A program made the position numbers and the translations under genes. DNA of 64,000 nucleotides from Paracoccus yeei ATCC BAA-599 (GTDB lineage Bacteria > Pseudomonadota > Alphaproteobacteria > Rhodobacterales > Rhodobacteraceae), in the NCBI RefSeq assembly GCF_000622145.1, contig NZ_JHWH01000001.1, positions 397,728-461,727 of the forward strand, read 5' to 3'. Positions 18,442 through 27,459 of this stretch are shown piece after piece (position 1 is the stretch's first letter; every line of letters starts with the position of its first letter). Under the pieces are notes generated by a model. That model saw nothing but the letters and a program-made list of their open reading frames with translations. It was not told where the DNA came from and did no database searches.

Positions 18442-19797
18442 ATGGAACAGCAATCGCAACTTGAACGGCTTGGATTGTTCGACGCACGCGTCCCGCGCTA
18501 CACGAGCTATCCCACCGCCCCGCATTTCAGCCCCGCCGTCGGAGAGGCCCAGTTCCGCGACTGGCTGACCGCCGTGCCCGCGGGGGGGCAGATCTCGCTT
18601 TACCTGCATGTGCCGTTTTGCCGCAGGCTGTGCTGGTTCTGCGCCTGCCGCACGCAAGGCACCCAGTCCGAGGATCCGGTCCGCGCCTATGCCGAGGACC
18701 TGATCCGCGAAATCGCGCTGCTCAAGGCCGCGCTGGCGCCGGGCGTGCGGCTGTCGCGCCTGCACTGGGGCGGGGGCACGCCGACGCTTCTGCCCGCCGA
18801 CGCGATCGCGCGCCTGGCCGATGCGGTGCTGACTGCCTTCCCCCTGGCCGAGGACGCCGAATTCTCGGTCGAGATCGACCCGAACGAGATCGACGAGGCC
18901 CGCCTGGACGCTCTGGCGCAGGCCGGGCTCAACCGCGCCTCGATCGGGGTGCAGGACTTCGACCCCGAAATCCAGCGCGTCATCGGGCGCGAGCAAAGCT
19001 TCGAGGTGACGCGCCGCGCCGTCGACATGATCCGCGACCGCGGCATCGCCAGCCTGAACGCCGACATCCTTTATGGCCTGCCCCACCAGGACACCCATCG
19101 CATCGCGGATTCGGTGCAGAAGCTGCTGGCGCTGTCGCCCGACCGGGTGGCGCTTTACGGCTATGCCCATGTGCCCTGGATGGCCCGGCGCCAGGTCATG
19201 ATCCCGGCCGAGGCGCTGCCCGAGCCCCAGGACCGGCTGCAGCTGTTCGAGGTCGCCCGCCAGCTTTTCCTGGCCGACGGCTATGACGAAATCGGCATCG
19301 ACCACTTCGCCCGCCCCGGCGACGGGCTACAGATCGCCCAGCGCCTGGGCCGGCTCAAGCGCAATTTCCAGGGCTATACCGACGATCGCGCGCAGGTTCT
19401 GATCGGGCTCGGTGCCTCGTCCATCTCGCGCTTTCCGCAGGGTTATGCGCAGAACGCCCCCGCGACCGGGGCCCATGTCGCCCGGGTGCGCGCCGGGCAC
19501 TTCTCGACCGTGCGGGGCCATGCGTTTTCGGCCGAGGACAACTGGCGCGCCCGCATGATCGAGGCCCTGATGTGCGATTTCCGCATCGACGCCGGCGAAT
19601 TCGTCCGCGACCACGGCTTCACGCCCGAAACCCTGGCCCAGGTCCTCGCCCCGGTCGCACGCCATTTCGGCGCCATGGTGCACCTGGACAAAGACGGACT
19701 CGCCATCCTGCCCGCCGGCCGCCCGCTGACGCGCATGATCGCGCGCATGCTCGACGGCTACGAGATGGCGGTATCGGGCCATTCCTCGGCGATCTGA
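18442..19797 (+). CDS. hemN: oxygen-independent coproporphyrinogen III oxidase
   Basis: The 451-residue radical-SAM protein begins with RVPRYTSYPTAPHF and has the cluster motif CxxxCxxC (Cys60, 64, 67) plus Cys69, followed by LHWGGGTPTLL, IGVQDFDPEIQ and NADILYGLPHQ. It performs the hemF reaction without O2, using S-adenosylmethionine. ATG 18442 gives the family N-terminus (MEQQSQLERLGLFD); an ATG at 18406 overlaps the FNR box and is unlikely. Pairing with fnrP and the FNR box fits anaerobic induction, as in other Rhodobacterales. Confidence 0.95.
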   Translation: MEQQSQLERLGLFDARVPRYTSYPTAPHFSPAVGEAQFRDWLTAVPAGGQISLYLHVPFCRRLCWFCACRTQGTQSEDPVRAYAEDLIREIALLKAALAPGVRLSRLHWGGGTPTLLPADAIARLADAVLTAFPLAEDAEFSVEIDPNEIDEARLDALAQAGLNRASIGVQDFDPEIQRVIGREQSFEVTRRAVDMIRDRGIASLNADILYGLPHQDTHRIADSVQKLLALSPDRVALYGYAHVPWMARRQVMIPAEALPEPQDRLQLFEVARQLFLADGYDEIGIDHFARPGDGLQIAQRLGRLKRNFQGYTDDRAQVLIGLGASSISRFPQGYAQNAPATGAHVARVRAGHFSTVRGHAFSAEDNWRARMIEALMCDFRIDAGEFVRDHGFTPETLAQVLAPVARHFGAMVHLDKDGLAILPAGRPLTRMIARMLDGYEMAVSGHSSAI

Positions 19798-19802
19798 CGG
19801 GT

Positions 19803-19850
19803 TTCCTTGTTGGCCAAATACCCATGCGGCGGCGCCACCAGCACCGCCGC
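19803..19850 (+). repeat. intergenic repeat copy 1 (CCAAATACCC core)
   Basis: The core TTGGCCAAATACCC is at 19810-19823, followed by a GC-rich inverted repeat (GCGGCG ... CGCCGC). It fills the gap between the convergent hemN and polA genes. Related copies lie at 22739, 26948, 32131, 43052 and 43128. Confidence 0.6.
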
Positions 19851-19856
19851 TCGGGT

Positions 19857-22661
19857 TCAATGCGCCTCGGCCCAGCTCGCGCCGACGCCCGCATCGACGA
19901 TCAGCGGCACGTCCAGGCGCACGGCGGGATCGGCCGCACCCTCCATCACCGCGCGGGCGCGCGCGACCAGTTCGGGCACCGCAGCCTCCTCGACCTCAAA
20001 GACCAGTTCGTCATGGACCTGCAGCAGCATCCGCGCCGGCAGGTCGCGGATGGCCTCCGGCATCCGGATCATGGCGCGTCGGATGACGTCGGCCGCCGCG
20101 CCCTGGATCGGCGCGTTGATCGCGGCGCGGCGCGCACCCCCCGCGGCCGGGCCGCTCTGGTTGATGCCCGGCGTGTTGATGCGCCGCCCGAACAGGGTGC
20201 GCACATGGCCGTCCTGCTTGGCCTCGGCCACGGTGCGGTCCATATAGGCGCGGATTTCCGGGAAACGCTCGAAATAGGTGTCGATGAAGGCCTGCGCTTC
20301 GGCGCGCGGGATGCGCAGGTTGCGCGCCAGGCCAAAGCCCGAAATGCCATAGATCACGCCGAAGTTGATCGCCTTGGCGCGGCGGCGGATCATCGGGTCC
20401 ATGCCCTCGACCGGCACGCCGAACATCTGGCTGGCGGTCATGGCATGGATGTCGATGCCGTCGCGGAACGCCTGGCGCAAGGCCGGGATCTGCGCCACAT
20501 GCGCCAGGATGCGCAATTCGATCTGGCTGTAATCCAGACTCACCAGCCGGTGCCCCGGGCTTGCGACAAAGGCTTCGCGGATGCGCCGCCCTTCGTCGGT
20601 CCGGACCGGGATGTTCTGCAGGTTCGGCTCGGTCGAGGCCAGCCGCCCGGTCTGCGCCCCGGCGATGGAATAGCTGGTGTGGACGCGCCCGGTCTCGGGG
20701 TTCACATGCAGGGGCAGCGCGTCCGTATAGGTCGATTTCAGCTTGCTGATCGCGCGCCAGTCCAGCACGCGCGCGGGCAGGTCGTGGCCCTCGGCGGCCA
20801 GATCCTCCAGCACCTCGGCGCTGGTCGAAAAGGCGCCGGTCTTGCCCTGCTTGCCGCCGGCCAGGCCCATGCGGTCGAACAGGATCTCGCCCAGCTGCTT
20901 GGGACTGCCGACGTTGAAGGGACCGCCGGCCAGGTCATGGATCTCGGCCTCCAGCGCGGCCATCTTCTGGGCAAAGGCGCCGGACATGCGGCGCAGGTGG
21001 TCGGCGTCGATGCGGATGCCGGCCATCTCCATGTCGGCCAGGACCTGGACCATGGGCCGCTCCATCACCTCATAGGCGGTGGCCACCCGTTCGCGCGACA
21101 GTTCGGGGCGAAAGCGGTGCCACAGCCGCCATGTCACCTCGGCATCCTCGGCGGCATAGTCAGCGGCCTTGTCGACCGGCACCTGCTGAAAGCCGATCTG
21201 CGCCTTGCCCGAACCGATCAGTTCCTTGATCGGCACGCATTTGTGACCCAGGTAGGTCTCGGCCAGTTCGTCCATGCCGTGGTTGTGGGTGCCCGCATTC
21301 AGCGCATAGGACATCAGCATGGTGTCGTCGACCGGCGCGACCCGGATGCCGTGCCGGGCCATGATCTTGACATCGTACTTGATGTTCTGGCCGATCTTCA
21401 GCGTGGCATCGTCCTCCAGCATCGGCTTCAGCATCGCGAGCGCGCGATAGGCGTCCATCTGCCCCGCCACCAGGACCGGGCCGCCGAACAGATCGCCCGT
21501 CGCGCCCTCGCCGACATGGCCCAGCGGCAGATAGGCCGCCCGTCCCGGCCCCGTGCACAGCGAGATGCCGACCAGGTCCGCCCGCATCTCGTCCAGGCCC
21601 GTGGTTTCGGTGTCGAAGGCCACCACGCCCTTCTCGGCGATCTCCTCCAGCCAGCGCGCCAGCGCCGCCTCGTCCCGGATCACCTCGTAAAGGCTGCGAT
21701 CCACCGGCGGCAGGGCCGCCGCCGCGGGGGCGGTCGCCGCCACAGTCTCGGCGACAGGCGGGGCCGCCGCGCCGAACCGCTCGGCCACCCGGTTCGTCAG
21801 GGTGCGGAACTCCATGCGGGTCAGGAATTCGACCAGCGCCTCGGGATCGGGCGCCTTGACCTCCAGCGTCTCCAACCCGAACTCCAGGGGCGTGTCGCAG
21901 TCAAGCTGCACCAGCCGCTTGGAAATGCGGATCTGCTCGGCATGGTCGATCAGGGTCTGACGACGCTTGGGCTGCTTGATCTCGCTCGCCCGCTCCAACA
22001 GGGTCTCAAGGTCGCCGTATTCCTCGATCAGCTGCGCGGCGGTCTTGATGCCGATGCCGGGGGCGCCCGGAACGTTGTCGATGGCGTCGCCCGCCAGCGC
22101 CTGGATGTCGACCACACGGTCGGGGCCGACGCCGAACTTCTCGCGCACCTCCTCGGGACCGATGGCCTTGCCCTTGATCGGGTCCAGCATCTCGACTCCG
22201 TCGCCGACCAGCTGCATCAGGTCCTTGTCGCTGCTGATGATGGTGACGCGCCCGCCCGCGTCTCGCGCCCGGCAGGACAGGGCGGCTATGATGTCGTCGG
22301 CCTCATAGCCCTCGGTCTCGATGCAGGCGATGTTGAAGGCCCGCGTGGCCTCGCGCGTCAGCGGGAACTGCGGGCGCAGATCCTCGGGCGGCTCGGGGCG
22401 ATTGGCCTTGTAAAGCGGGTAGATCTCGTTGCGGAAGGTCTTGGAACTGTGGTCGAAGATCACCGCCGCATGGGTCGGCGCATCAGCCCCCCTCGCCTCC
22501 TGCACATATTTCCACAACATGTTGCAGAACCCGGCCACCGCCCCGATGGGCAGCCCGTCCGAGCGGCGCGTCAGTGGCGGCAAGGCGTGATAGGCCCGAA
22601 AGATGAAGGCCGAGCCGTCGATCAGATGCAGATGGTGGCCCTTGCCGAAAACCCCGTCCAT
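19857..22661 (-). CDS. polA: DNA polymerase I
   Basis: The 934-residue enzyme has all three domains. The 5' nuclease begins LIDGSAFIFRAYHAL and has VTIISSDKDLMQLVGDGV. The 3'-5' exonuclease retains FDTETTGLDE (catalytic Asp and Glu) near residue 350, so proofreading should be active. The polymerase domain shows LVSLDYSQIELRILAHV, RRAKAINFGVIYGIS and the palm motif LLQVHDELVFEV near the end. It functions in Okazaki-fragment maturation and repair. ATG 22661 is the only start that keeps the nuclease N-terminus. Confidence 0.97.
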   Translation of the reverse strand: MDGVFGKGHHLHLIDGSAFIFRAYHALPPLTRRSDGLPIGAVAGFCNMLWKYVQEARGADAPTHAAVIFDHSSKTFRNEIYPLYKANRPEPPEDLRPQFPLTREATRAFNIACIETEGYEADDIIAALSCRARDAGGRVTIISSDKDLMQLVGDGVEMLDPIKGKAIGPEEVREKFGVGPDRVVDIQALAGDAIDNVPGAPGIGIKTAAQLIEEYGDLETLLERASEIKQPKRRQTLIDHAEQIRISKRLVQLDCDTPLEFGLETLEVKAPDPEALVEFLTRMEFRTLTNRVAERFGAAAPPVAETVAATAPAAAALPPVDRSLYEVIRDEAALARWLEEIAEKGVVAFDTETTGLDEMRADLVGISLCTGPGRAAYLPLGHVGEGATGDLFGGPVLVAGQMDAYRALAMLKPMLEDDATLKIGQNIKYDVKIMARHGIRVAPVDDTMLMSYALNAGTHNHGMDELAETYLGHKCVPIKELIGSGKAQIGFQQVPVDKAADYAAEDAEVTWRLWHRFRPELSRERVATAYEVMERPMVQVLADMEMAGIRIDADHLRRMSGAFAQKMAALEAEIHDLAGGPFNVGSPKQLGEILFDRMGLAGGKQGKTGAFSTSAEVLEDLAAEGHDLPARVLDWRAISKLKSTYTDALPLHVNPETGRVHTSYSIAGAQTGRLASTEPNLQNIPVRTDEGRRIREAFVASPGHRLVSLDYSQIELRILAHVAQIPALRQAFRDGIDIHAMTASQMFGVPVEGMDPMIRRRAKAINFGVIYGISGFGLARNLRIPRAEAQAFIDTYFERFPEIRAYMDRTVAEAKQDGHVRTLFGRRINTPGINQSGPAAGGARRAAINAPIQGAAADVIRRAMIRMPEAIRDLPARMLLQVHDELVFEVEEAAVPELVARARAVMEGAADPAVRLDVPLIVDAGVGASWAEAH

Positions 22662-22738
22662 AAGCGCCCCTTCCTTCGATCAGACAGGGGCCCTTCTGCC
22701 ACGAAGCGACGCCGGGGCCAAGCCCGGCCCGGGCTTTC

Positions 22739-22794
22739 ACTGTTTCCCAAATACCCCCGCCGGAGGCGCCGGCGCTGCTGCGGGGCACAAGGCG
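22739..22794 (+). repeat. intergenic repeat copy 2 (CCAAATACCC core)
   Basis: Core TTTCCCAAATACCCC (about 22743-22757) followed by the hairpin CGCCGG-AGGCG-CCGGCG. It lies in the 133-base gap between the polA start and the 3' end of the CHCC zinc gene, ending just before that gene's stop. Confidence 0.6.
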
Positions 22795-22983
22795 TCAGTG
22801 ATCGTCCTGCGCGTGTTCGCGGTCGATGACGAAGCGCTTGTCGCAATAGCCGCAATCGACCCAGCCGATATCCTGCGGAATGGCCAGCCAGACCCGCGGA
22901 TGGCCAAGGCCGCGCGCCTCGTCGCCCTCGCAACTCACCTTCCAGGTGGTGACGGTCTGGATCTCGGGGGCCGGAAGGGTCAT
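22795..22983 (-). CDS. CHCC zinc-finger protein (zf-CHCC, NDUFS6-like)
   Basis: The 62-residue protein has zinc ligands Cys18, His28, Cys44 and Cys47 ([25 protein letters not shown]). This is the zf-CHCC pattern also found in the complex I accessory subunit NDUFS6 of mitochondria, and alphaproteobacterial members are regarded as its relatives. ATG 22983 is chosen; an upstream ATG at 23034 would add 17 residues with no family match. It is not next to nuo genes here. A role in complex I is inference. Confidence 0.8.
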   Translation of the reverse strand: MTLPAPEIQTVTTWKVSCEGDEARGLGHPRVWLAIPQDIGWVDCGYCDKRFVIDREHAQDDH

Positions 22984-23052
22984 GGCAGTTCCTTGAGCTC
23001 TGACGACAAACGGGGTTAAACCGGCGGCGATCATAATGACAGCCGAGGCGCG

Positions 23053-24006
23053 ATGCCAGCCCCCCAGAACCCCAACGCCGCCGCGAATGCAATCGAAATC
23101 CGCGGTCTGACCAAGACCTATGCGGGCGCCGGCGGGCAGGCCCCGAAACAGGCGCTGAAGGGGCTGGACCTGTCAATTCCGGCCGGCTCGATCTTTGGCC
23201 TGCTGGGCCCGAACGGGGCGGGCAAGTCCACCACCATCAACATCCTGGCGGGCCTCGTACGCAAGACGGCGGGCAAGGTCACGATCTGGGGCTTCGACCA
23301 GGACGTGAACCCGCGCCAGTCCCGCGCCGCCATCGGCGTCATGCCGCAGGAACTGAACATCGACCCGTTCCTGTCGCCCCGCGCCAGCCTCGAGGTGCAG
23401 GCCGGGCTTTACGGCGTTCCCAGGCGCGAACGCTGGACGGACGAGTTGCTGGAGCTGGTCGGCCTGACCGAGCAGGCCGAAAGCTATTCACGCCACCTGT
23501 CGGGCGGCATGAAGCGGCGGCTGCTGCTGGCCAAGGCGCTGGTCCACCGCCCCCAGGTCCTGGTGCTGGACGAGCCCACGGCCGGCGTCGACATCCAGCT
23601 GCGCGACATGCTGTGGCGCAATGTGCGGCGGCTGAACGAACAGGGCATGACCATCATCCTGACCACCCATTACCTCGAGGAAGCCCAAGACATGTGCGAC
23701 CGCATCGCCATCATCGACCGGGGCGAGTTGCTGCTTTCCGAGGAAACCCGCACCCTGCTCGGCCGGGCCGATTCCAAGACGCTGGTCGTCGACACCGGAG
23801 AGGCCCTCGCCCTGCCCGCCCTGCCGCCCGAGGCGCGGGCCGAGCGCCGCCCCGACGGGCGGCTGGCGATCAGCTATGCGCCCTCGCGGCTGCCCTCGGA
23901 TGCGCTGATCGACGCGCTGCGCGCGGCGGGCCTGCCGATCCGGGATATCGCGGTCGAGACCCCGGATCTCGAGGACGTGTTCGTCCAGATGACGGGGCGG
24001 CGCTAG
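23053..24006 (+). CDS. ABC transporter ATP-binding protein, no permease adjacent
   Basis: The 317-residue protein has Walker [10 protein letters not shown] (about 54-62), signature [15 protein letters not shown], Walker [13 protein letters not shown] and the H-loop [15 protein letters not shown]-terminal extension (about 235-317) resembles the DUF4162-type regulatory domain of ABC-2 exporters. The usual partner, an ABC-2 permease gene, is absent on both sides: a HIT gene follows on the opposite strand and the CHCC gene diverges. The substrate is unknown. Confidence 0.9.
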   Translation: MPAPQNPNAAANAIEIRGLTKTYAGAGGQAPKQALKGLDLSIPAGSIFGLLGPNGAGKSTTINILAGLVRKTAGKVTIWGFDQDVNPRQSRAAIGVMPQELNIDPFLSPRASLEVQAGLYGVPRRERWTDELLELVGLTEQAESYSRHLSGGMKRRLLLAKALVHRPQVLVLDEPTAGVDIQLRDMLWRNVRRLNEQGMTIILTTHYLEEAQDMCDRIAIIDRGELLLSEETRTLLGRADSKTLVVDTGEALALPALPPEARAERRPDGRLAISYAPSRLPSDALIDALRAAGLPIRDIAVETPDLEDVFVQMTGRR

Positions 24007-24017
24007 GCCAGATACCC

Positions 24018-24398
24018 CTAGGCCAGGCCGGGCACCACCATCGGGCCGATCGGCCGGCCGGCCAGGATGTGCAGGTGGAAATGCGGCACCTCCTGCAAGC
24101 CGTGAGGTCCGGCGTTGGTGATCGCGCGGTAGCCCTGCCCCGCGTCCAGATCGCACCCCAGGTCGCGCACCAGCCGGGCAACGGCGCGGTGGAAATCCAC
24201 GATCTCGGCATCAGGCGCGTTGGCCGCGAAATCGTCGTAGCTGACATAGGCCCCCTTGGGGATCACCAGCACATGCACCGGCGCCTTGGGCGCGATGTCG
24301 TGAAAGGCCAGCGTGTGCTCGGTCTCCAGCACGGTCTTGTTGGGGATCTCGCCGCGCAGGATACGGGCGAAGATGTTTTCGGGATCATAGGCGGGCAT
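24018..24398 (-). CDS. HIT family hydrolase (HINT-like)
   Basis: The 126-residue protein has the histidine triad HFHLH (106, 108, 110) in EVPHFHLHILAG and the conserved N-terminal ENIFARILRGEIPNKTV. HINT-type enzymes hydrolyse purine nucleoside phosphoramidates. ATG 24398 gives the family N-terminus; the frame runs further upstream but overlaps the glycosyltransferase gene. It lies 10 bases downstream of that gene and is probably co-transcribed. Confidence 0.9.
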   Translation of the reverse strand: MPAYDPENIFARILRGEIPNKTVLETEHTLAFHDIAPKAPVHVLVIPKGAYVSYDDFAANAPDAEIVDFHRAVARLVRDLGCDLDAGQGYRAITNAGPHGLQEVPHFHLHILAGRPIGPMVVPGLA

Positions 24399-24408
24399 CA
24401 GGCGCTCC

Positions 24409-25986
24409 TCAGTCGCTGAACAGGAAATCGGTGCCGGCGATCTGCTCGGCGGTCTGGGGCAGCACGTCCAGGAACCGGGCCAGCTGCACCGCATTCTCCT
24501 CGACCGAGTTCCAGGGCGCGATCGCGTGGAACTGCGCAAATCCCGCGTCGCGCAGCCGCTCGGCCTCGTGCTCGAGATCGGCGCGGACGGTCGGGATCAG
24601 CCGGTCGATCACCTCCGAGGGTGTTTGCGGCCCGGCCAGGCCCACGCGCCCGATGTGGCCGCGGATGTAGTCCTCGTCGAAGCGGGCGTCGATCAGCAGG
24701 ATGCGGGTATCGGCCTTGTCGCCCATCAGGTCCTGGATCAGGTGCAGCGCCGACGGGTCCAGGCAGATCACCAGCCGGTTCGATTCGAACTGCTCGAACA
24801 GCAGCTTCAGCAGCGCCCGGCGGTGCCGCTCGCGCTTTTCCAGCGTCGTCTCGACCCCGCCCAGGTCGGGCAGGTTGGCCTCGGCCTCGTTGAACAGATA
24901 GTCCACGGCGGGGATGTCGGTCAGGTCGCGGATCGAATGCGCCAGCCGCTTGGCGACATGCCATTTCTTGGACACCACCAGCCGCAGCGAATTCTGCCGG
25001 CCAAGGCTGCCGTCCACCTCCCAGAAGCGCGGGGCGAACCGGCGCCCCACCCGGCCGCGGGCGGTCAGGAACCGGAACAGCCCCGTCGCCTCGTTCGAGA
25101 TCGGGAAATGCACCCCCGTCGCCGCCCAAAGCGCCCCCAGCCTTTCGCGCAGCCGAATCGCCTCGGGCGAGATCTTGCGGGCGAACAGATAGTTCTGCCC
25201 CATCAGCAGGTCGTAGTGGTCGTTGTAGAAGGTCACCGGCATGCCGTAGTCGGTGAAGACCAGATAGGTCAGGGTTCGCGCCCGCAGTTCCTTGCGCGGC
25301 ACGACATGGGGCACGATGGTCTGAAAGAAGGTCTCGTCGGGGATCCAGGTGGTGGCGAAGAACCGCATCACGTCGGGGCGGCTGGCGCAGAAATCCAGCA
25401 CCTTCTCGACGGTCTGGCGGCGCAGGCACCACCATTGCGACCCGATCATCACCTGGATGTCGGCGGGGACCTGCCGGGTGATCTTGAAGCGCTTCTGCAG
25501 TTCGTAGCTGGCATAGAACCACTTGGGGCGCGTGCGTTCGTTGAACCAGTGGCGATAGATCAGCCGCTCTTCCTTGAAGCCGGTCTTGATCCAGTCCGAT
25601 TCGAAGAAATCGAAGTTCTCGATATAGTCGCAGTCCTCGGCATCCAGGAAGGCATGGGCGTATTCCGCCGACTTGATCGGCATGCAGTCGCCCGACAGCA
25701 TGTAGAAATGCGTGGCCTGGGGAAAGGCCTTGACCGCGGCGCGCACCGCCTCCAGCGTGGCGCCGACCAGCGACCACTCGCCCCAGCCGCATTTCCACCG
25801 CCGGGCGGCAAAGACCACGCCCGGGTTGTCGGCAACGCCGCGTCGGATCGCCTCGAAATCCTTGGGATTGGCGCGGGCGTCGAAATGGATCGCCACGTAA
25901 TCGCCCGACGCCGTCAGCCGTCTGGCCTGCGCAATGACCCCCTTGGGATCCTTGTGACAGAGCAGAATAAAGGCAATGCGCGCCAT
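24409..25986 (-). CDS. GT14-type (core-2/I-branching) glycosyltransferase with DUF5928 C-terminal region
   Basis: The 525-residue protein starts MARIAFILLCHKDPKGV and includes HFYMLSGDCMPIKS and GSQWWCLRRQTVEKVLDF, then WIPDETFFQTIV, which match the beta-1,6-N-acetylglucosaminyltransferase fold of family GT14. Residues from about 290 to the end form an extra region seen in Rhodobacterales proteins and named DUF5928, with ISNEATGLFRFL and SRLVICLDPSALHL-type segments. No membrane segment is seen, so it is probably cytoplasmic. It diverges from a sulfotransferase gene 132 bases away, suggesting joint building of a sulfated glycan. Confidence 0.82.
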   Translation of the reverse strand: MARIAFILLCHKDPKGVIAQARRLTASGDYVAIHFDARANPKDFEAIRRGVADNPGVVFAARRWKCGWGEWSLVGATLEAVRAAVKAFPQATHFYMLSGDCMPIKSAEYAHAFLDAEDCDYIENFDFFESDWIKTGFKEERLIYRHWFNERTRPKWFYASYELQKRFKITRQVPADIQVMIGSQWWCLRRQTVEKVLDFCASRPDVMRFFATTWIPDETFFQTIVPHVVPRKELRARTLTYLVFTDYGMPVTFYNDHYDLLMGQNYLFARKISPEAIRLRERLGALWAATGVHFPISNEATGLFRFLTARGRVGRRFAPRFWEVDGSLGRQNSLRLVVSKKWHVAKRLAHSIRDLTDIPAVDYLFNEAEANLPDLGGVETTLEKRERHRRALLKLLFEQFESNRLVICLDPSALHLIQDLMGDKADTRILLIDARFDEDYIRGHIGRVGLAGPQTPSEVIDRLIPTVRADLEHEAERLRDAGFAQFHAIAPWNSVEENAVQLARFLDVLPQTAEQIAGTDFLFSD

Positions 25987-26118
25987 CTATGTGGTCATCC
26001 TGTCGCCATCCGGCCCGGCGTTCTTCATGCGGTTGAATCTCGCCGGGCGATTTGCTTTCTGTCTCTAACGATTTTGGCAAGGCCGGCAACCCGACCCGCC
26101 GCTCAAAAGGAACAAGAC

Positions 26119-26937
26119 ATGGGATTCCCCGGAACCTGGATGACGGAAAGCGAAAGCATGGTCTATCGCGTCGTCCCCAAATGCGCCTGCTCGTCGATCG
26201 GCCAGATCATGTTCTACTCGGACCACGGGCGGTATTTCGACGGGGACATCCACGATTCCACATCGGGCCTGCACAAGTGGAACCAGGATGAAAGCCAGAA
26301 GGCGATCGAGGACAGCGTCAGGGCCCGCAGGTCCCTGACCTTCACCTGCGTGCGCAACCCCTATGCGCGCATCCTGTCGTCCTTTTTCGACAAGATCGCG
26401 GGCATCCAGCGCAACGGCAAGCGCTATCGCGGCAACCTGGTGCCGCAGCTGATCCAGCGCTACGGCGTGGACGTGGGCAGCCCGGAAAACAACTTCGACT
26501 TCGACCAGATCGCCAGCTTCCGCCGCTTCCTGCTGTTTGCGCGCGACACCATCCGCTGGCGCCGGCCGATGGAGCCCGACATCCACTGGTCCTCGATGTC
26601 CGGCCATATCGCGACCTTCATTGCGAACGGCGGGCGCTATGACCAGATCTTCTTCACCGAGAAGTTCAACGAGGGCATGCAGAAGGTGCTGGACGCGGCC
26701 GACACGCCGGTCAAGGTGGACGTGAACGACGTGCCCCGGTTCAACGAATCCGAAGGCCACGGCCCCAAGCGCGCCCACAAGGTCAGCGACTATTTCGACG
26801 ACCTGTCGCGCCATCTGGTCTGGGAAATCTACAAGCGCGACTTCAAGCTGTTCCGCTATGACTTCGACAACCCCGACAACAAGTACCCGCTGGCCGAGGT
26901 CGATCTGGACGAGGTGCACGCCAAGCTGGGCCGGTAA
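26119..26937 (+). CDS. sulfotransferase family protein
   Basis: The 272-residue protein has the 5'-phosphosulfate loop VPKCACSSIGQIMF (about 18-31) and the 3'-phosphate motif CVRNPYARILSSFF (about 76-89), as in PAPS-dependent carbohydrate sulfotransferases of the HNK-1/chondroitin type. ATG 26119 follows AAAAGGA at a good distance; the same frame is open upstream for over 1 kb but only as antisense of the glycosyltransferase gene. Codon use is like that of its neighbours. A repeat element lies just after the stop. Confidence 0.85.
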   Translation: MGFPGTWMTESESMVYRVVPKCACSSIGQIMFYSDHGRYFDGDIHDSTSGLHKWNQDESQKAIEDSVRARRSLTFTCVRNPYARILSSFFDKIAGIQRNGKRYRGNLVPQLIQRYGVDVGSPENNFDFDQIASFRRFLLFARDTIRWRRPMEPDIHWSSMSGHIATFIANGGRYDQIFFTEKFNEGMQKVLDAADTPVKVDVNDVPRFNESEGHGPKRAHKVSDYFDDLSRHLVWEIYKRDFKLFRYDFDNPDNKYPLAEVDLDEVHAKLGR

Positions 26938-26947
26938 GGCCCCCGCG

Positions 26948-27010
26948 CTTCTTTCTTGCCCAAATATCCCCGCCGGAGGCAGCGGCGCGCCCGCGCCGCT
27001 TTCTTTTCCC
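26948..27010 (+). repeat. intergenic repeat copy 3 (CCAAATATCC core)
   Basis: CTTCTTTCTTGCCCAAATAT is at about 26948-26967, then CCCCGCCGGAGGC and a GCGGCGCG/CGCGCCGC hairpin followed by TTTCTTTT. It lies 10 bases downstream of the sulfotransferase stop, and the T-rich end makes it a plausible terminator. Confidence 0.65.
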
Positions 27011-27041
27011 GGGGAATTACGGCAGGCGCGCCAGATTGCCC

Positions 27042-27069
27042 TTGCCAAACGGCGGAAACGCGCTATTTT
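27042..27069 (+). promoter_or_regulatory. candidate promoter for rpmF-plsX-fabH
   Basis: TTGCCA (27042-27047), a 16-base spacer, TATTTT (27064-27069). The predicted start near 27076 leaves a leader of about 160 bases before rpmF. No other strong element was seen in the 298-base gap apart from repeat copy 3. Confidence 0.4.
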
Positions 27070-27235
27070 GCCGCCCTCATTCGACCGGCGGGGAGACCCG
27101 GACCGAAGGCCCCCCGCGCGCAACCGTGTTTCGCGCCTTGCGGCCGACGCTCCATTGGCCTATGCCCGCCCCAGAACCGAAATCAGAATCCGGGGCCGCC
27201 TGCCGGTTGCCCCCCGAACCCCTTGAGGTTGAGAC

Positions 27236-27442
27236 ATGGCCGTCCCTCAGAACCGAGTCACCCGGTCCCGCCGCAACATGCGCCGTTCGCACGACGCCCT
27301 GGTTGCCGGAAACCCGAACGAATGCAGCAACTGCGGCGAACTGAAACGCCCGCACCACGTCTGCCCGTCCTGCGGTCACTATGACGGCCGCGAAGTCGTG
27401 GCTCAGGCGAACGAAGTCGACCTGGACGACGACGCGGCATAA
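27236..27442 (+). CDS. rpmF: 50S ribosomal protein L32
   Basis: The 68-residue protein starts [20 protein letters not shown], typical of L32, and has a zinc ribbon with Cys30, 33, 43 and 46. It is a large-subunit protein. It begins the rpmF-plsX-fabH cluster. The DUF177 (YceD) gene that precedes rpmF in many bacteria is missing here; the next upstream gene is the sulfotransferase. Confidence 0.97.
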   Translation: MAVPQNRVTRSRRNMRRSHDALVAGNPNECSNCGELKRPHHVCPSCGHYDGREVVAQANEVDLDDDAA

Positions 27443-27459
27443 GCGGACCGACCGCGGAC

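Noticed and set aside
19572..22829. Long plus-strand open frame across polA
   Set aside because: polA on the minus strand has all three enzyme domains; the plus frame has no recognisable domain.
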